Shown here one piece after another: positions 24,121 to 34,563 of a stretch of 64,000 bases of DNA. Numbering within the stretch: the first letter of the stretch is position 1; the number at the start of each line of letters is the position of its first letter. Source of the DNA: Solibacillus sp. FSL R5-0449 (lineage in GTDB: Bacteria > Bacillota > Bacilli > Bacillales_A > Planococcaceae). The position numbers and the translations under genes are program-made. Location of the stretch: positions 3,518,824 to 3,582,823 of the forward strand of contig NZ_CP150239.1 of the NCBI RefSeq assembly GCF_037975215.1, in the 5' to 3' direction. The notes below the pieces were generated by a model. It was not told the origin of the DNA and did not search any database. It saw nothing but the letters and a program-made list of their open reading frames with translations.

Positions 24121-25413
24121 TTATAATTGTGCAGTTTCCACTAACTTCAAATCGGCTTCTACTATTTTACCGTTACGATAAACTTTAATCTTTAATGTAT
24201 CCCCAATAGATTTTTCATTATATAAATGTTTGCGTAACTCTATTGCATTATCGATTTTTTCGCCATCCATTTCCACAATGACATCGTACTGCTGTAAACC
24301 TGCTTTATCTGCTGCAGAACCTCTTACAACTTGAGAAATGACAACACCATTTGTTACTTCTTCCGGTAATTTCAATGTTTGCTGTTGATAGTAAGCCGGT
24401 ACTTCCGTTAAATCGACTAAGGAAATACCCATTGTTGGGCGTTGTACTTCCCCGTGCTTTTCTAACTGTTCAATAATCGGAATGGCTGAATTGATTGGAA
24501 TTGCAAATCCTAAGCCCTCAACTGAAGATTGGGCAATTTTCATTGAATTTATACCAATTAATTCACCAGCGATATTAACTAGGGCACCACCTGAGTTCCC
24601 TGAGTTGATTGCTGCATCCGTCTGTAGTACATCTGTTGACCAGTCCTCGACACCATCTTCATTTAAGTCAACCGGCACAGAACGGTCTTTACCCGAAATG
24701 ACGCCTGTTGTTACCGAGCCATAAAAATCTAACCCGAGTGGATTTCCGATTGCAATTACTGTTTCACCTTGTTTTAATACATCCGAATCTCCAAAGTTGG
24801 CTACTGTATCTATTCCTTCACTTGGTATTGAAAGAATCGCCAAGTCTGTCCAAATATCAGAACCGATAAGCTCTGCTTTTACTTTTTCACCATCATCCAA
24901 CGTTACTTCAATTTGTTCTGCACCATCCACAACATGGTGGTTTGTCACGATAAAGGCAAAGTTCCCTTCTTTTTTATAAACAACGCCCGAACCGCTACCT
25001 ACCGCTTGAGCTTCTCCTGTACTTTGGTTCCAAAAGTTTGGGGCTACATTTTGAATATTTGTAATCCCTACAACGGCACTTGATACCTTTTCAACTGCAT
25101 TTGTTACATCTGTTGTTACCTCTGTTGCAGTTTGGCTAATCGTTGAGTTTGGGGAATTATTTGTAACCGAGTTTACTTCATTTCCACCCGGTAACTGGTT
25201 TGCCAACGAGGGTAGCAGAAGCCATAAAAGTAAAGCACCAACGACAACACCACTTAAACCAGATAAAAAATAACCGCCTTTACTGCCGCCTCTTTTTTCT
25301 TTTCTATTTTGCCGCTGTTTTTTTTCTTCTTCTTCTCTTTTTAAACGAGCCTCAAGCTCTGCAATACGATCATTTTGGATTTCCTTCTTATCATCTTCAG
25401 GATAGTAACCCAT
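24121..25413 (-). CDS. htrA: HtrA-like membrane serine protease (S1C)
   Basis: 430 residues from an ATG at 25413 behind AAAGGATGAGGG. A cytoplasmic coiled-coil/basic segment (1-50) and one membrane helix (about 53-70) lead into a trypsin-like domain with the triad H (TNHHVVDGA), D (WTDLAILSI) and S (INSGNSGGALVN), then a C-terminal PDZ domain (GLQQYDVIVEMDGEKID). It corresponds to B. subtilis YyxA/HtrC at this locus and would degrade misfolded exported proteins. It has its own transcription unit after the wal-operon terminator. Confidence 0.93.
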   Translation of the reverse strand: MGYYPEDDKKEIQNDRIAELEARLKREEEEKKQRQNRKEKRGGSKGGYFLSGLSGVVVGALLLWLLLPSLANQLPGGNEVNSVTNNSPNSTISQTATEVTTDVTNAVEKVSSAVVGITNIQNVAPNFWNQSTGEAQAVGSGSGVVYKKEGNFAFIVTNHHVVDGAEQIEVTLDDGEKVKAELIGSDIWTDLAILSIPSEGIDTVANFGDSDVLKQGETVIAIGNPLGLDFYGSVTTGVISGKDRSVPVDLNEDGVEDWSTDVLQTDAAINSGNSGGALVNIAGELIGINSMKIAQSSVEGLGFAIPINSAIPIIEQLEKHGEVQRPTMGISLVDLTEVPAYYQQQTLKLPEEVTNGVVISQVVRGSAADKAGLQQYDVIVEMDGEKIDNAIELRKHLYNEKSIGDTLKIKVYRNGKIVEADLKLVETAQL

Positions 25414-25515
25414 ATCCCTCATCCTTTCTTTGTTTTCCTTACTGATAGCATACACATTTAACATTAAAATTAGATGAAAATCACATAAAACCTAATTAAA
25501 AATATAAATAAAAAA

Positions 25516-25547
25516 GGTATGCTAAAAGTAGAAACTTTTAACACACC
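25516..25547 (-). terminator. Terminator of the walRKHIJ operon
   Basis: On the minus strand a 13-bp stem (two G-U pairs) with a six-base loop runs into TTTTTTATTT; it separates walJ from htrA. Confidence 0.75.
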
Positions 25548-25588
25548 TATCTTTTACCCATATTTAGTTCAATTATGCTTTGCTGATA

Positions 25589-26377
25589 TTAAACTGTCAC
25601 AAGCTTTGTCGGCTCGTTTGCATCGGTATCATGCAGATGCAAATATTCTCCTGCAATAATGCCGCAAGACTGCAATGTCTGCTCTACGCTCATCCGCGCC
25701 AGATCTTTCATATTGTTGTCTTTACTTAAATGCGCCAAATAAATTTGCGTCGGTTTTTCTGCGACCACATCAGCCATTGCCACTGCAGCATCTTCATTTG
25801 AAACATGGCCTACATCCGATAATATACGGCGTTTAATACTCCAAGGGTATTTGCCCATTTGAAGCATACTCACATCGTGGTTACTTTCAAATACATAGGC
25901 ATCTGCTGCTGAGATATAACCTTTCATCCGGTCACTGACATAACCTGTGTCTGTAATGACAACTAGCTTTCTCCCGTTCTCATAGAATGTGTAGAACATC
26001 GGTTCAGCAGCATCATGGGACACTGCAAATGATTGAATATCCAATCCGCCAAATGTTTTTACTGTTTCCATATCGAAATCGAAACATAAATCGGTTGGTA
26101 TTGTTCCTACTAGCCCGTCCATCGCTGTCCATGTTTTTGCATTTGCAAATACAGGAATATTATATTTCCGTGCAATGACACCTAGTCCTTTAATATGGTC
26201 ACTATGCTCATGTGTTACTAAAATACCTGATAAACTTTTCATATCACGATCTATATTAGCAAACAGTTGCTCCATTTTCTTTCCGCTTAAGCCTGCATCA
26301 ATCAAAAATGAGTGTTCATCATTTTCTACGTAGACTGCGTTTCCTGTACTGCCACTTGCTAAAACGCTAAATCGCAT
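25589..26377 (-). CDS. walJ: MBL-fold nuclease WalJ (YycJ)
   Basis: 262 residues of metallo-beta-lactamase fold with [11 protein letters not shown] as the metal-binding H-x-H-x-D-H motif and later metal-ligand residues ([19 protein letters not shown]). It is the last gene of the wal operon and in Bacillus is a 5'-3' DNA exonuclease-like protein linked to mismatch repair and cell-division coordination. ATG start; 12 bp after walI. Confidence 0.93.
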   Translation of the reverse strand: MRFSVLASGSTGNAVYVENDEHSFLIDAGLSGKKMEQLFANIDRDMKSLSGILVTHEHSDHIKGLGVIARKYNIPVFANAKTWTAMDGLVGTIPTDLCFDFDMETVKTFGGLDIQSFAVSHDAAEPMFYTFYENGRKLVVITDTGYVSDRMKGYISAADAYVFESNHDVSMLQMGKYPWSIKRRILSDVGHVSNEDAAVAMADVVAEKPTQIYLAHLSKDNNMKDLARMSVEQTLQSCGIIAGEYLHLHDTDANEPTKLVTV

Positions 26378-26389
26378 TGTTAAAACTCC

Positions 26390-27223
26390 CTACTCTTCCA
26401 AATCCTCTGTCTGCTCGACAATTTCGGATAAGTCATTTTGGATCTCTACAATTCGTCCTTGTACCGCATTTACAAAATGTATTTCTTCTGTCTCATCAGC
26501 CCGCTTTACCCGGACTTCCCATGTCGGTGCAAATACCTGTGTTTGCGTTAATTGAACAATTGTAGAATAGCCTAGATTCATTTCCGTAATCTGAGAATCT
26601 GGTTTTAATAAATTCTTTCCATATAAAATCTGCAATACTTGTCTTGCAGTTAATAGATTTTGTTCTTTATCTAACTTTTCATGCTTTTCCAGCATTGTTT
26701 GTTCATAGGAAATAATACGGTTGTTATCATCCCAATAAAGTTTGATATACCCACGTACATTATAATACAATGTTACGTCGTTTACCTTCTGGAAAAATGT
26801 CGCTTCTTTTTTCTCTTCATCAATACCCCAAAGTACATAGGAATCACCTTCATATACATTATTATGAACGAAATCAGTATACGAATCACGCGTATCGCTT
26901 TTCTGTAGTTTCACAGGCTTGTCCATCGTGACAATCAGCTTATTGTTATTTTCGATTTTTGCGCTTTGATTTGTGAAATATGGCACTTCTGATGGAGAGA
27001 AATTTTTAATTTGTCCGGAATAATATGCTGCACTTTCCTTATTGTTCGGAAGGGCAATATACGTTATATTATCCCCTTTCAAACGTGCTTCGATTTCCAT
27101 TGTTTCCCCTAAAACTTCTATTTTCTCCCCTTCTTTATAGCTCTCTAAATACTGCGTATATAAAAAGAGGTTCAATATTAGGAAAACCCATATAAAAATA
27201 GTTTTCGTTCTACTCCAATCCAA
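26390..27223 (-). CDS. walI: Wal regulatory membrane protein WalI (YycI)
   Basis: 277 residues from a TTG at 27223, giving the family start MDWSRTKTIFIWVFLILNLF, placed behind GGGGGTGA; a GTG three codons earlier is too close to that site. One N-terminal helix and an extracellular domain that with YycH holds WalK in check. The start lies inside the end of walH, implying coupled translation. Confidence 0.9.
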   Translation of the reverse strand: MDWSRTKTIFIWVFLILNLFLYTQYLESYKEGEKIEVLGETMEIEARLKGDNITYIALPNNKESAAYYSGQIKNFSPSEVPYFTNQSAKIENNNKLIVTMDKPVKLQKSDTRDSYTDFVHNNVYEGDSYVLWGIDEEKKEATFFQKVNDVTLYYNVRGYIKLYWDDNNRIISYEQTMLEKHEKLDKEQNLLTARQVLQILYGKNLLKPDSQITEMNLGYSTIVQLTQTQVFAPTWEVRVKRADETEEIHFVNAVQGRIVEIQNDLSEIVEQTEDLEE

Positions 27224-28541
27224 CTTCGTCACCCCCTACTTCCATGGGTGAAAGGCGTTTCCATGTATTGTTTGTTACGGCAAACCATTTTGGTTCCAAT
27301 ACGAGGACTAAATCTGTATCCTGCTCTGAGTCCTCAAGTGTTAATTCGTACCCAACAGCGATTTCATCTGCTTCTCTAAATAATTTATTGTTTTCCGTAC
27401 GAAGAGTCTCAACTATTTGTTCCCCTGATTCGAGTTCTTTCTGTACCCTTTGAAATATAGTACCCATCGAATAATAAGGGCGTCGGTAACGGAAAATACG
27501 GTTTTCACCCCAAGTAGTTGCGAGACGAGTCATTACATCACTGTATACAGGAAGCCCCTGTATAAACAGCTGATACTCTGTAATATGCCTTTCAATATTC
27601 ATTGAAGACAAGCGGTAATCCATTGTAAACCCACCATGGTCATTTATAAAATTAAAGCTATCTATAAATAATCTTGCGGCGGGAATCGGTGCAGCACTTT
27701 CTGCAGTCGGATATACATAATTTATAACCCGATTTTGGCTGTCTACTGTCATTAATGATGTCCCATCAGTAAACCTTTCAGATTGAGGACTTTCAATATT
27801 CCGCTGTACAATTTTTAAATCGGTAAACAGGATTTTTTTAAATAAATCAGGTTCAATATCTTCAGCTAAATATCTTAACCTTGTTGATTGAATAGGTTCT
27901 TTCGGTACATATAAAGAACGTAAAGGTTCCCGTTCAACTTCAACATATTGGCTATAATTATTTGCCGGTTCAATTATCTTCTCCATGAAATAATCTTTGT
28001 CCGGCACACTCGCGTACGCTCTATACAATAATCGCGTTTCTGTGTTTAGGAAAAGTAACTGCAGCTGATTGCTACTCTCTACATTTGACCAGTCTACAAT
28101 AAAATGTGTAAAGCTTGTATCTGGTATTTCATTATCATTAAATGACATAAGATTAGCGAAAACGCGCAAAGGAATTTCTTCATTAAAGAACATTGTTATA
28201 CGATTATCCATACTTAGCATTTCGTTCATTTTACTATCTGAAAGTTCACTGTTAATTAAACCCATCTCGTAAACTTGCCATGACCGTAAGTGGCTGTATA
28301 AATTTTTTAATGGTGTTGAAGAGACTGTCCCATAAAATTGCTCATTTTGGCGATACAACATCCGGTACGGTTTTATTACTTCCTGTAATTCCTTCGGTTT
28401 GCCGACAAGTACTTCCTCAATCTGGGTCTCCTTAACCGTTTCATATTCAGGTTTGTAAGTCCAAATAAGAAGTGTGAAGACGATGCTGAGTAAAACAAGG
28501 AATGCTAATAAAAGTGATTTTATCTGTTCAATATATTTCAT
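27210..28541 (-). CDS. walH: Wal regulatory membrane protein WalH (YycH)
   Basis: 443 residues with one N-terminal membrane helix (SLLLAFLVLLSIVFTLLIW) and a large external domain; position between walK and walI identifies it as YycH, the second negative modulator of WalK. The ATG at 28541 overlaps the walK TGA (ATGA); GGGGGAT lies upstream. Confidence 0.92.
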   Translation of the reverse strand: MKYIEQIKSLLLAFLVLLSIVFTLLIWTYKPEYETVKETQIEEVLVGKPKELQEVIKPYRMLYRQNEQFYGTVSSTPLKNLYSHLRSWQVYEMGLINSELSDSKMNEMLSMDNRITMFFNEEIPLRVFANLMSFNDNEIPDTSFTHFIVDWSNVESSNQLQLLFLNTETRLLYRAYASVPDKDYFMEKIIEPANNYSQYVEVEREPLRSLYVPKEPIQSTRLRYLAEDIEPDLFKKILFTDLKIVQRNIESPQSERFTDGTSLMTVDSQNRVINYVYPTAESAAPIPAARLFIDSFNFINDHGGFTMDYRLSSMNIERHITEYQLFIQGLPVYSDVMTRLATTWGENRIFRYRRPYYSMGTIFQRVQKELESGEQIVETLRTENNKLFREADEIAVGYELTLEDSEQDTDLVLVLEPKWFAVTNNTWKRLSPMEVGGDEVGLE

Positions 28542-30373
28542 TCCCAATCCCCCGCTTCATCCAATTCATATGGCAATGTGAAGAATATCGTAGTACCTTG
28601 GCCTTCCTCACTTTCTGCCCAAATTTTCCCGCCATGTGCTTCAATCATTTCACGAGCGATTGCAAGACCTAATCCTGTTCCACCCATGGACCTTGCTCTT
28701 GCTCGGTCTACGCGATAGAAACGATCAAAAATTCTTGTCACATTTTCTTTCGGAATCCCCATACCGTCATCTGAAATCATAACGCGAATCATATTATCAT
28801 GAACGGTAAAGCCAAAACGAATATTGCCGCCATCCGGAGAGTATTTCAATGCATTTGAAATAATATTATCGATTACCTGTGTAAGCTTATCGGTATCAAT
28901 ATCAACAAAATAGCTTTTTTCCGGAAGCAATCGGATAAATTCTACATTCTGTGACTTCGACATTTCAAAACGGTCGATAATTTGCGTGAAAAACTTGTTA
29001 AATTCCACAAACTCCAGGTTCAGTTCATATTCCTGGCTGTCCATTTTTGACAATTGCAGCAAATCATTTACAAGGCGAATCATACGCTCTGTTTCTGTTT
29101 GCGTAACATTTAAAAATGCCGGCGCTATATTTTCATCTTTCCATGCACCTTCTGCAAGTGCTTCTAAATAGCTGCGCATCGTCGTTAACGGCGTACGCAA
29201 TTCATGGGATACATTCGCAACAAATTCACGACGTTCCATATCGATTTTTTCCTGTTCAGTAATATCATGCAATACCGTAATCAGACCATTTACAAAACCT
29301 GTTTCCTTTTGAATTACAGAAAAGTTTGCTCGTAATACATATGGAGCATCATTCATACTAAAATCAAGATTCACAGGATCTTTCATATGAATCAAGTCTT
29401 CAAAACTATATTCCTGGTCTAAACGCAAAACAGACGCAATTGGACGATTTAAAGTTGTTTCACGTGAATCATGAAGCAATTCCAATGCGGGGTCGTTAAT
29501 CAATATAATTTTTCCTTTACGGTCTGTTGCAATTACACCATCTGTCATATTACTAAGTACGCTTGCCAGCTTCCGCCGTTCTGCTTCTGTTGTGGATTGT
29601 GCTTCCTGCAGACGATTGGTCAGATGGTTGAAAGCAATGGCTAACTGACCGATTTCATCTGTTCCGTATACACGAACTTTCCTTGCATAATTCCCTTTAG
29701 ACATTGCCTGTGCCTGTTTTCGCATATCGGAAATAGGGCGAGTTATAGTTCGCGCAACTAAAATTCCTAATATGATTGTAATGGCAAGCGATACTGCGAT
29801 ACCTGCCGCAAAAATTCGGTTAATTTCATTTAGTTGCTCGTAAACCTTTTCAATATTCGACTGAACATAAATAACACCCTTTAATTCCTCTTTAGGACCT
29901 GCGTTATCCATAATAGGGACTGCTAGTATCCAAATGCGCTGCCCTGTATCCCGATCCAATGAAATCTTATCCAACAGTGTTTCCGAAGACGCGGCCTGTT
30001 GTATAATTTCTTCATTTATACGCTGACCTACAACTGCCTGATCATCATCGGAAGTAGCCAATATACGATCGTTACGATCCACTACATTAATCTTGTTAAT
30101 ATCTTCTGTAGAAAATCCTTCTAAAATCGTTTTTAAACTATACTCTATAGTTGGGGGAGTATTTTCATCCCGGTCTTTTAACATTTCTTCACGTACACTA
30201 TAATGCACAAGCTCTATTCTTTGGCGAATCGAATCTTGGAAATTCGTTTTTAAATTCGTCTCCAGCTGCTTTGAGAAATAAATGCCTATAATTTGAAGAG
30301 CAATAATAATTAATAGGACATAAATCAATACAAGCTTTACATGGATGGACTTAAAAAAGCTCACTTTTTGCAT
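28538..30373 (-). CDS. walK: Essential sensor histidine kinase WalK (YycG)
   Basis: 611 residues: helix 1 (about 12-32), extracytoplasmic Cache-like domain, helix 2 (about 185-205), HAMP, PAS (about 260-370), HisKA with FVANVSHELRTPLTTMRSYL and HATPase (DNIISNALKYS, GMGIPKENV, GTGLGLAIA). It senses the state of wall growth and phosphorylates WalR, controlling autolysins. Five bases separate it from walR. Confidence 0.97.
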   Translation of the reverse strand: MQKVSFFKSIHVKLVLIYVLLIIIALQIIGIYFSKQLETNLKTNFQDSIRQRIELVHYSVREEMLKDRDENTPPTIEYSLKTILEGFSTEDINKINVVDRNDRILATSDDDQAVVGQRINEEIIQQAASSETLLDKISLDRDTGQRIWILAVPIMDNAGPKEELKGVIYVQSNIEKVYEQLNEINRIFAAGIAVSLAITIILGILVARTITRPISDMRKQAQAMSKGNYARKVRVYGTDEIGQLAIAFNHLTNRLQEAQSTTEAERRKLASVLSNMTDGVIATDRKGKIILINDPALELLHDSRETTLNRPIASVLRLDQEYSFEDLIHMKDPVNLDFSMNDAPYVLRANFSVIQKETGFVNGLITVLHDITEQEKIDMERREFVANVSHELRTPLTTMRSYLEALAEGAWKDENIAPAFLNVTQTETERMIRLVNDLLQLSKMDSQEYELNLEFVEFNKFFTQIIDRFEMSKSQNVEFIRLLPEKSYFVDIDTDKLTQVIDNIISNALKYSPDGGNIRFGFTVHDNMIRVMISDDGMGIPKENVTRIFDRFYRVDRARARSMGGTGLGLAIAREMIEAHGGKIWAESEEGQGTTIFFTLPYELDEAGDWE

Positions 30374-30378
30374 GTATT

Positions 30379-31092
30379 TTACTCCTGTTCAGGGTTTCGT
30401 AGGTAATAGCCGACTCCTCGTCTCGTAACAATCCATAAAGGATGACTTGGATTATCTTCAATTTTTTCACGTAGACGGCGGATTGTTACATCCACTGTTC
30501 TTACATCACCGAAATAATCATAACCCCATACCGTTTGCAGCAAATGCTCACGTGTCATTACTTGACCAATATGTTTTGCCAAATAATGCAGTAATTCAAA
30601 TTCACGGTGTGTTAATTCAATAGACTCATCACGCTTTAATACTAAATAGGCATCCGGCTGAATCGTTAAAGAGCCTACTACAATATCATTCGTTTCTGCT
30701 TGTGCTTCTTCTATTTGAGCAGGCACATTTAATCGACGCATATTCGCTTTAACACGGGCGATTAATTCACGTGTACTGAACGGCTTTGTTACATAATCGT
30801 CAGCACCCATTTCCAGTCCGAGCACTTTATCGATTTCCGATCCTTTTGCCGTTAACATAATAATCGGGAAATCATATTTTTTACGTACTTCACGACATAC
30901 TTCCATGCCGTCGCGTTTAGGCAGCATAATATCAAGCAGCATTAAATCCGGCTGCTCCTCTTCCACTCTTTGAAGCGCTTCGTCCCCATCATATGCACAA
31001 ATTACGCGGTAACCTTCTTTTATTAAATTAAACTGTAGAATGTCCGCAATTGGTTTTTCATCATCTACAACTAATATCGTTTTATCCATCAT
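30379..31092 (-). CDS. walR: Essential response regulator WalR (YycF)
   Basis: 237 residues: a receiver domain with DDE acidic cluster and phospho-acceptor aspartate in [14 protein letters not shown] of VTKPF, then an OmpR-type winged helix ([20 protein letters not shown]). First gene of walRKHIJ; AGAGGAATTAG precedes the ATG. It activates wall-hydrolase genes; the M23 peptidase gene just upstream is a plausible target. Confidence 0.97.
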   Translation of the reverse strand: MMDKTILVVDDEKPIADILQFNLIKEGYRVICAYDGDEALQRVEEEQPDLMLLDIMLPKRDGMEVCREVRKKYDFPIIMLTAKGSEIDKVLGLEMGADDYVTKPFSTRELIARVKANMRRLNVPAQIEEAQAETNDIVVGSLTIQPDAYLVLKRDESIELTHREFELLHYLAKHIGQVMTREHLLQTVWGYDYFGDVRTVDVTIRRLREKIEDNPSHPLWIVTRRGVGYYLRNPEQE

Positions 31093-31211
31093 CTAATTCC
31101 TCTTTTCTCATAAATTCTCTATATAATTATGAAAGGGTATGTTTATTTTTACTATAACTACTCTATCATGGTTTGCCATTTGGTGCATTATACAGCTATA
31201 CTGCTATGATT

Positions 31212-31225
31212 ATTTTCCGGGAAAT
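31212..31225. promoter_or_regulatory. Candidate Noc-binding site
   Basis: ATTTTCCGGGAAAT matches the B. subtilis Noc site ATTTCCCGGGAAAT at 13 of 14 positions and lies in the gap upstream of walR. A noc gene is present at 55671. Confidence 0.6.
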
Positions 31226-31295
31226 ATTCCTCTCATTTAAGAATTATTTTTGAATTTTATCCACCTAAATAATATGGAGACCATTTTATAGAAAA

Positions 31296-31322
31296 AGCAG
31301 CCCAATTCTATTTTGGACTGCT
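31296..31322 (-). terminator. Terminator of the M23 peptidase gene
   Basis: A 10-bp stem with one wobble (31296-31305 with 31313-31322) is followed on the minus strand by TTTTTC, six bases past the stop. Confidence 0.7.
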
Positions 31323-31327
31323 AAAAA

Positions 31328-32797
31328 TCAATTTAAATATGATAACGGATTTACTTCTTTACCGTTTTTATGAACTTCAAAATGTAAATGTGTTCCAGTT
31401 GAACGGCCTGTAGAACCCATTTGTCCTAAAGCGGACCCTTGTTCTAGGACTTGTCCTACCTCTACATCAATGCGAGATAAATGAGCATATAACGTTTCAA
31501 AGCCGTTATTGTGATTAATCACTACATAATTTCCATATGTTGAATGCTTACCTGCAGTTTTGACAACACCATTATCTGAAGCTTTAATCGTGTAATTTGA
31601 TGGTCGGGCAATATCAATTCCGTAGTGGTAACGGCCCCAACGCTCTCCCATATTACTTGATATATAACCTCCGACTGCCGGCCAAGCAAAATTACCTGTT
31701 CCAATAGAAGGAACTACCTTCGTGCCGACAACAACAATACGATTTTCAGGTTCTGATATTACATTTTCCTCTGATTGTATTCTTTCAGTTCGGACGCCAT
31801 TCTCTTCTGTAATTAAATATGAAACTTCTTTTTTACCCTTTTCGCCTTCTTGCTTCACTACTTTTTTACCTTTAAGCATCGTAGCATCTTCTTTGACGAT
31901 TTTCGCAAAGTCGATTCCCTCTACTCTTTTCTTCTCATAAACTGCCTTGACCGTAACAAATGGTTTTTGAACCGTTACATTGACTTGTTCACCAATTTGC
32001 AGGACCGTATCCGCTTTAAGGTTAGGGTTGATCTCTAATAATTCAGCAGTTGTTAAATCATGTGCTTTGGCAATTGAACCTAACACATCTCCTGCTTTTA
32101 CAGTATATACTTCTTGCTCCAATGCACCCGTTTGCAAAAGTTGAACCGCTTGTTTTGCAGAAACAATATTTGCCGGTTCGGCTAATACTTCGTCTCCGGT
32201 AATTGGGGTAGATAATGTAAGATCTACCAGACGTGTTTCATCCTTTTGTAATTCGGGTAAAGAATCTTTAGATGCATTGTTTTGCAATTCTTTTAAATCA
32301 TTTTGTGTCACAAATTGAAGCTTTAATCCGTCAATTACAGCTTCAAACTCTTCTCTATCCTTCACTGATGCAACGACTGTTTCTCCCACTTTTAGTGAGT
32401 AGGCTTTTGCCTGAACAGTTATTGCCTCTTGAAGGTTTTTTAACGTCTGCTCTTCATTGGCATCGACTGTAAATACTTGCTCTGGAATTAGTGAGATATC
32501 GGCGCCTGCGTCAATTACTAAATCTTCATATTGTTCGCTTGCCTCTTGCTCTTTTTTCTCGACAAACTCGTTTACTGTTGCTTCATCTGCAACAGAACCT
32601 ACGTATGTATCAGCTACATAAACGTGAAAAACTTTAGCGAATTTTTCTTTATCTGTTTCATTCGCGAAACCTATATTGAATGTCACAGTAGAAGCAAGTA
32701 AGGCAAATAATGCAGCCATTTTAAATTTTCTATTATGACGATTCATTAGACTTAGATTTGATTTTTTTAAGTCTAACTTGTTTCCTTTTGAACTCAT
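31328..32797 (-). CDS. Secreted M23 endopeptidase with LysM and G5 domains
   Basis: 489 residues from an ATG at 32797 behind AAAGGAG. N-terminal signal/anchor (about 28-48), then a coiled region, a LysM (YTVKAGDVLGSIAKAHDLTT), a G5-like domain (about 285-370), and an M23 domain with zinc residues in HYGIDIARP and HLHFEVH. It should cut peptidoglycan cross-bridges at the cell surface, like B. subtilis autolysins of the WalR regulon. It sits immediately upstream of walR with its own terminator. In-frame codons upstream of 32797 lack a ribosome site. Confidence 0.9.
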   Translation of the reverse strand: MSSKGNKLDLKKSNLSLMNRHNRKFKMAALFALLASTVTFNIGFANETDKEKFAKVFHVYVADTYVGSVADEATVNEFVEKKEQEASEQYEDLVIDAGADISLIPEQVFTVDANEEQTLKNLQEAITVQAKAYSLKVGETVVASVKDREEFEAVIDGLKLQFVTQNDLKELQNNASKDSLPELQKDETRLVDLTLSTPITGDEVLAEPANIVSAKQAVQLLQTGALEQEVYTVKAGDVLGSIAKAHDLTTAELLEINPNLKADTVLQIGEQVNVTVQKPFVTVKAVYEKKRVEGIDFAKIVKEDATMLKGKKVVKQEGEKGKKEVSYLITEENGVRTERIQSEENVISEPENRIVVVGTKVVPSIGTGNFAWPAVGGYISSNMGERWGRYHYGIDIARPSNYTIKASDNGVVKTAGKHSTYGNYVVINHNNGFETLYAHLSRIDVEVGQVLEQGSALGQMGSTGRSTGTHLHFEVHKNGKEVNPLSYLN

Positions 32798-33039
32798 GAT
32801 AAAGCTCCTTTCAACTAGATCTGTTCTATAAAAATGATGTATTTTCATTAAAATAATGAGCGGTGACTAAAAACACACTTTGCTAATGTAGCATATTTCA
32901 CATTTCAAATGAACCGTTCCGGTCTTTTTGTAATGTAAATGTATTATTTTCTAAATGAATGTTACATTTTTAGTAGGTAAATTAGTACATACCCCCACTT
33001 TATATCCATTTATAGTTTTTCTTACTAACAAAAAAAAGC

Positions 33040-33068
33040 GTATTAAAAGCCGGCTAGACTTTTAATAC
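33040..33068 (-). terminator. Terminator of purA
   Basis: GTATTAAAAG and CTTTTAATAC form a 10-bp stem; on the minus strand GCTTTTTTTT follows. Confidence 0.85.
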
Positions 33069-33088
33069 ACTCTTCTAATTCAAACTCA

Positions 33089-34375
33089 TTATTTCCAGAT
33101 TTCATTTACGATATTTGTTTGCTCACGAGATGGACCCACTGAGAAAGTCATCAATGAAATACCTGTAAGCTCAACAATACGCTGTACGTAATTTTTTGCA
33201 TTTTCAGGTAGGTCATCAAATGCACGAACGTTTGTAATATCTTCTGACCAACCTGGTAGTTCTTCATAGACTGGTTTACATTGTTCAATGATTTCCAGGT
33301 TTGCCGGGTATTCTGTAATTTGTTCGCCGTTATATTCATACGCTGTACAAATTTTAACTGTTTCAAGCCCTGATAATACATCAATAGAGTTTAAAGCAAG
33401 ATCTGTTATTCCTGAAACTCGGCGCGAATGACGAACGACAACCGCGTCAAACCATCCAACACGACGTGGACGGCCTGTTGTTGTACCATACTCACGGCCT
33501 ACTTCACGAATCTGCTGACCAATTTCATCATGAAGTTCAGATGGGAATGGGCCGTCTCCTACACGCGATGTATATGCTTTACAAACACCAACAACACGTT
33601 CTACAGCTGTTGGACCTACACCTGATCCGATTGCTATACCGCCTGCCACTGGATTTGAAGATGTTACATATGGATATGTTCCTTGATCGACATCTAGCAT
33701 AATTCCTTGTGCACCTTCAAACAGGACTTTGCCGCCTTCATCAATAACATCATTCAGCACTTTTGATGTATCCGTTACATATTGGGCAATTTCTTGACCA
33801 AATGCATAGTATTCCTCAAAAATATCATCGAATTGTAAGCCTTCTACTTCATAAAACTTCGTAAATAAACGATTTTTTAGTGTTAAATTTGCACGTAATT
33901 TTTTTTCAAATATTTCTTTATCTAAAAGATCTGCTACACGGATCCCGATTCGGGCAACTTTATCTTGGTAGCATGGACCAATTCCTTTTGCTGTCGTTCC
34001 TATCTTTTCATCACCACGTGCCTCTTCTTCTACAATATCCTGATAAATATGATATGGCAAAATAACATGTGCACGGTTGGAAATTCTTAAATTGGAAGTA
34101 TCAATTCCTCTAGCTTGCAGTCCTTTTAATTCCGTTACAATTGACTTTGGATTAAGAACTACACCATTTCCTATAACCGAAAGTTTATCCGGATAAAAAA
34201 TTCCTGAGGGGATTAAATGCAATTTATATGTCTCTTCACCAATTTTAATTGTATGTCCCGCGTTATCTCCACCAGCATAACGTGCGATTGCATCTGCTCT
34301 TTTTGAAAGGAAATCCGTAATTTTACCTTTTCCTTCATCTCCCCATTGCGTACCTACTACAACTACAGCTGTCAT
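33089..34375 (-). CDS. purA: Adenylosuccinate synthetase
   Basis: 428 residues, standard length. [20 protein letters not shown] at the start (P-loop and catalytic aspartate), DNAGHTI, and the C-terminal [12 protein letters not shown] segment are diagnostic. It joins IMP and aspartate with GTP in AMP synthesis. Monocistronic between dnaC and the M23 gene. ATG with GGAGGTG upstream. No purine riboswitch is seen in the 139-bp gap upstream. Confidence 0.98.
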   Translation of the reverse strand: MTAVVVVGTQWGDEGKGKITDFLSKRADAIARYAGGDNAGHTIKIGEETYKLHLIPSGIFYPDKLSVIGNGVVLNPKSIVTELKGLQARGIDTSNLRISNRAHVILPYHIYQDIVEEEARGDEKIGTTAKGIGPCYQDKVARIGIRVADLLDKEIFEKKLRANLTLKNRLFTKFYEVEGLQFDDIFEEYYAFGQEIAQYVTDTSKVLNDVIDEGGKVLFEGAQGIMLDVDQGTYPYVTSSNPVAGGIAIGSGVGPTAVERVVGVCKAYTSRVGDGPFPSELHDEIGQQIREVGREYGTTTGRPRRVGWFDAVVVRHSRRVSGITDLALNSIDVLSGLETVKICTAYEYNGEQITEYPANLEIIEQCKPVYEELPGWSEDITNVRAFDDLPENAKNYVQRIVELTGISLMTFSVGPSREQTNIVNEIWK

Positions 34376-34514
34376 CTATATGCACCTCCGACGAATGATT
34401 CACCTAATGATTATGTATTAAGTATTTCATTCTTATTCATAAGAATTTACCTTTTAATTCCGTAATGATGAAACATGAACATTTTAACAAGTTCAAATCC
34501 TAAATGTCAATAAA

Positions 34515-34558
34515 AAACACGAACATCCACATTTAACTAATGTAGAATGTTCGTGTTT
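34515..34558 (-). terminator. Terminator of dnaC
   Basis: A 12-base inverted repeat (AAACACGAACAT with ATGTTCGTGTTT) is followed by TTTTTTATTG on the minus strand. Confidence 0.85.
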
Positions 34559-34563
34559 AAGTG

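Noticed and set aside
32929..32946. Possible WalR box upstream of the M23 peptidase gene
   Set aside because: TGTAAT-N5-TGTATT is one base off TGTWAH-N5-TGTWAH but faces away from the gene and the region is AT-rich, so I do not claim it.
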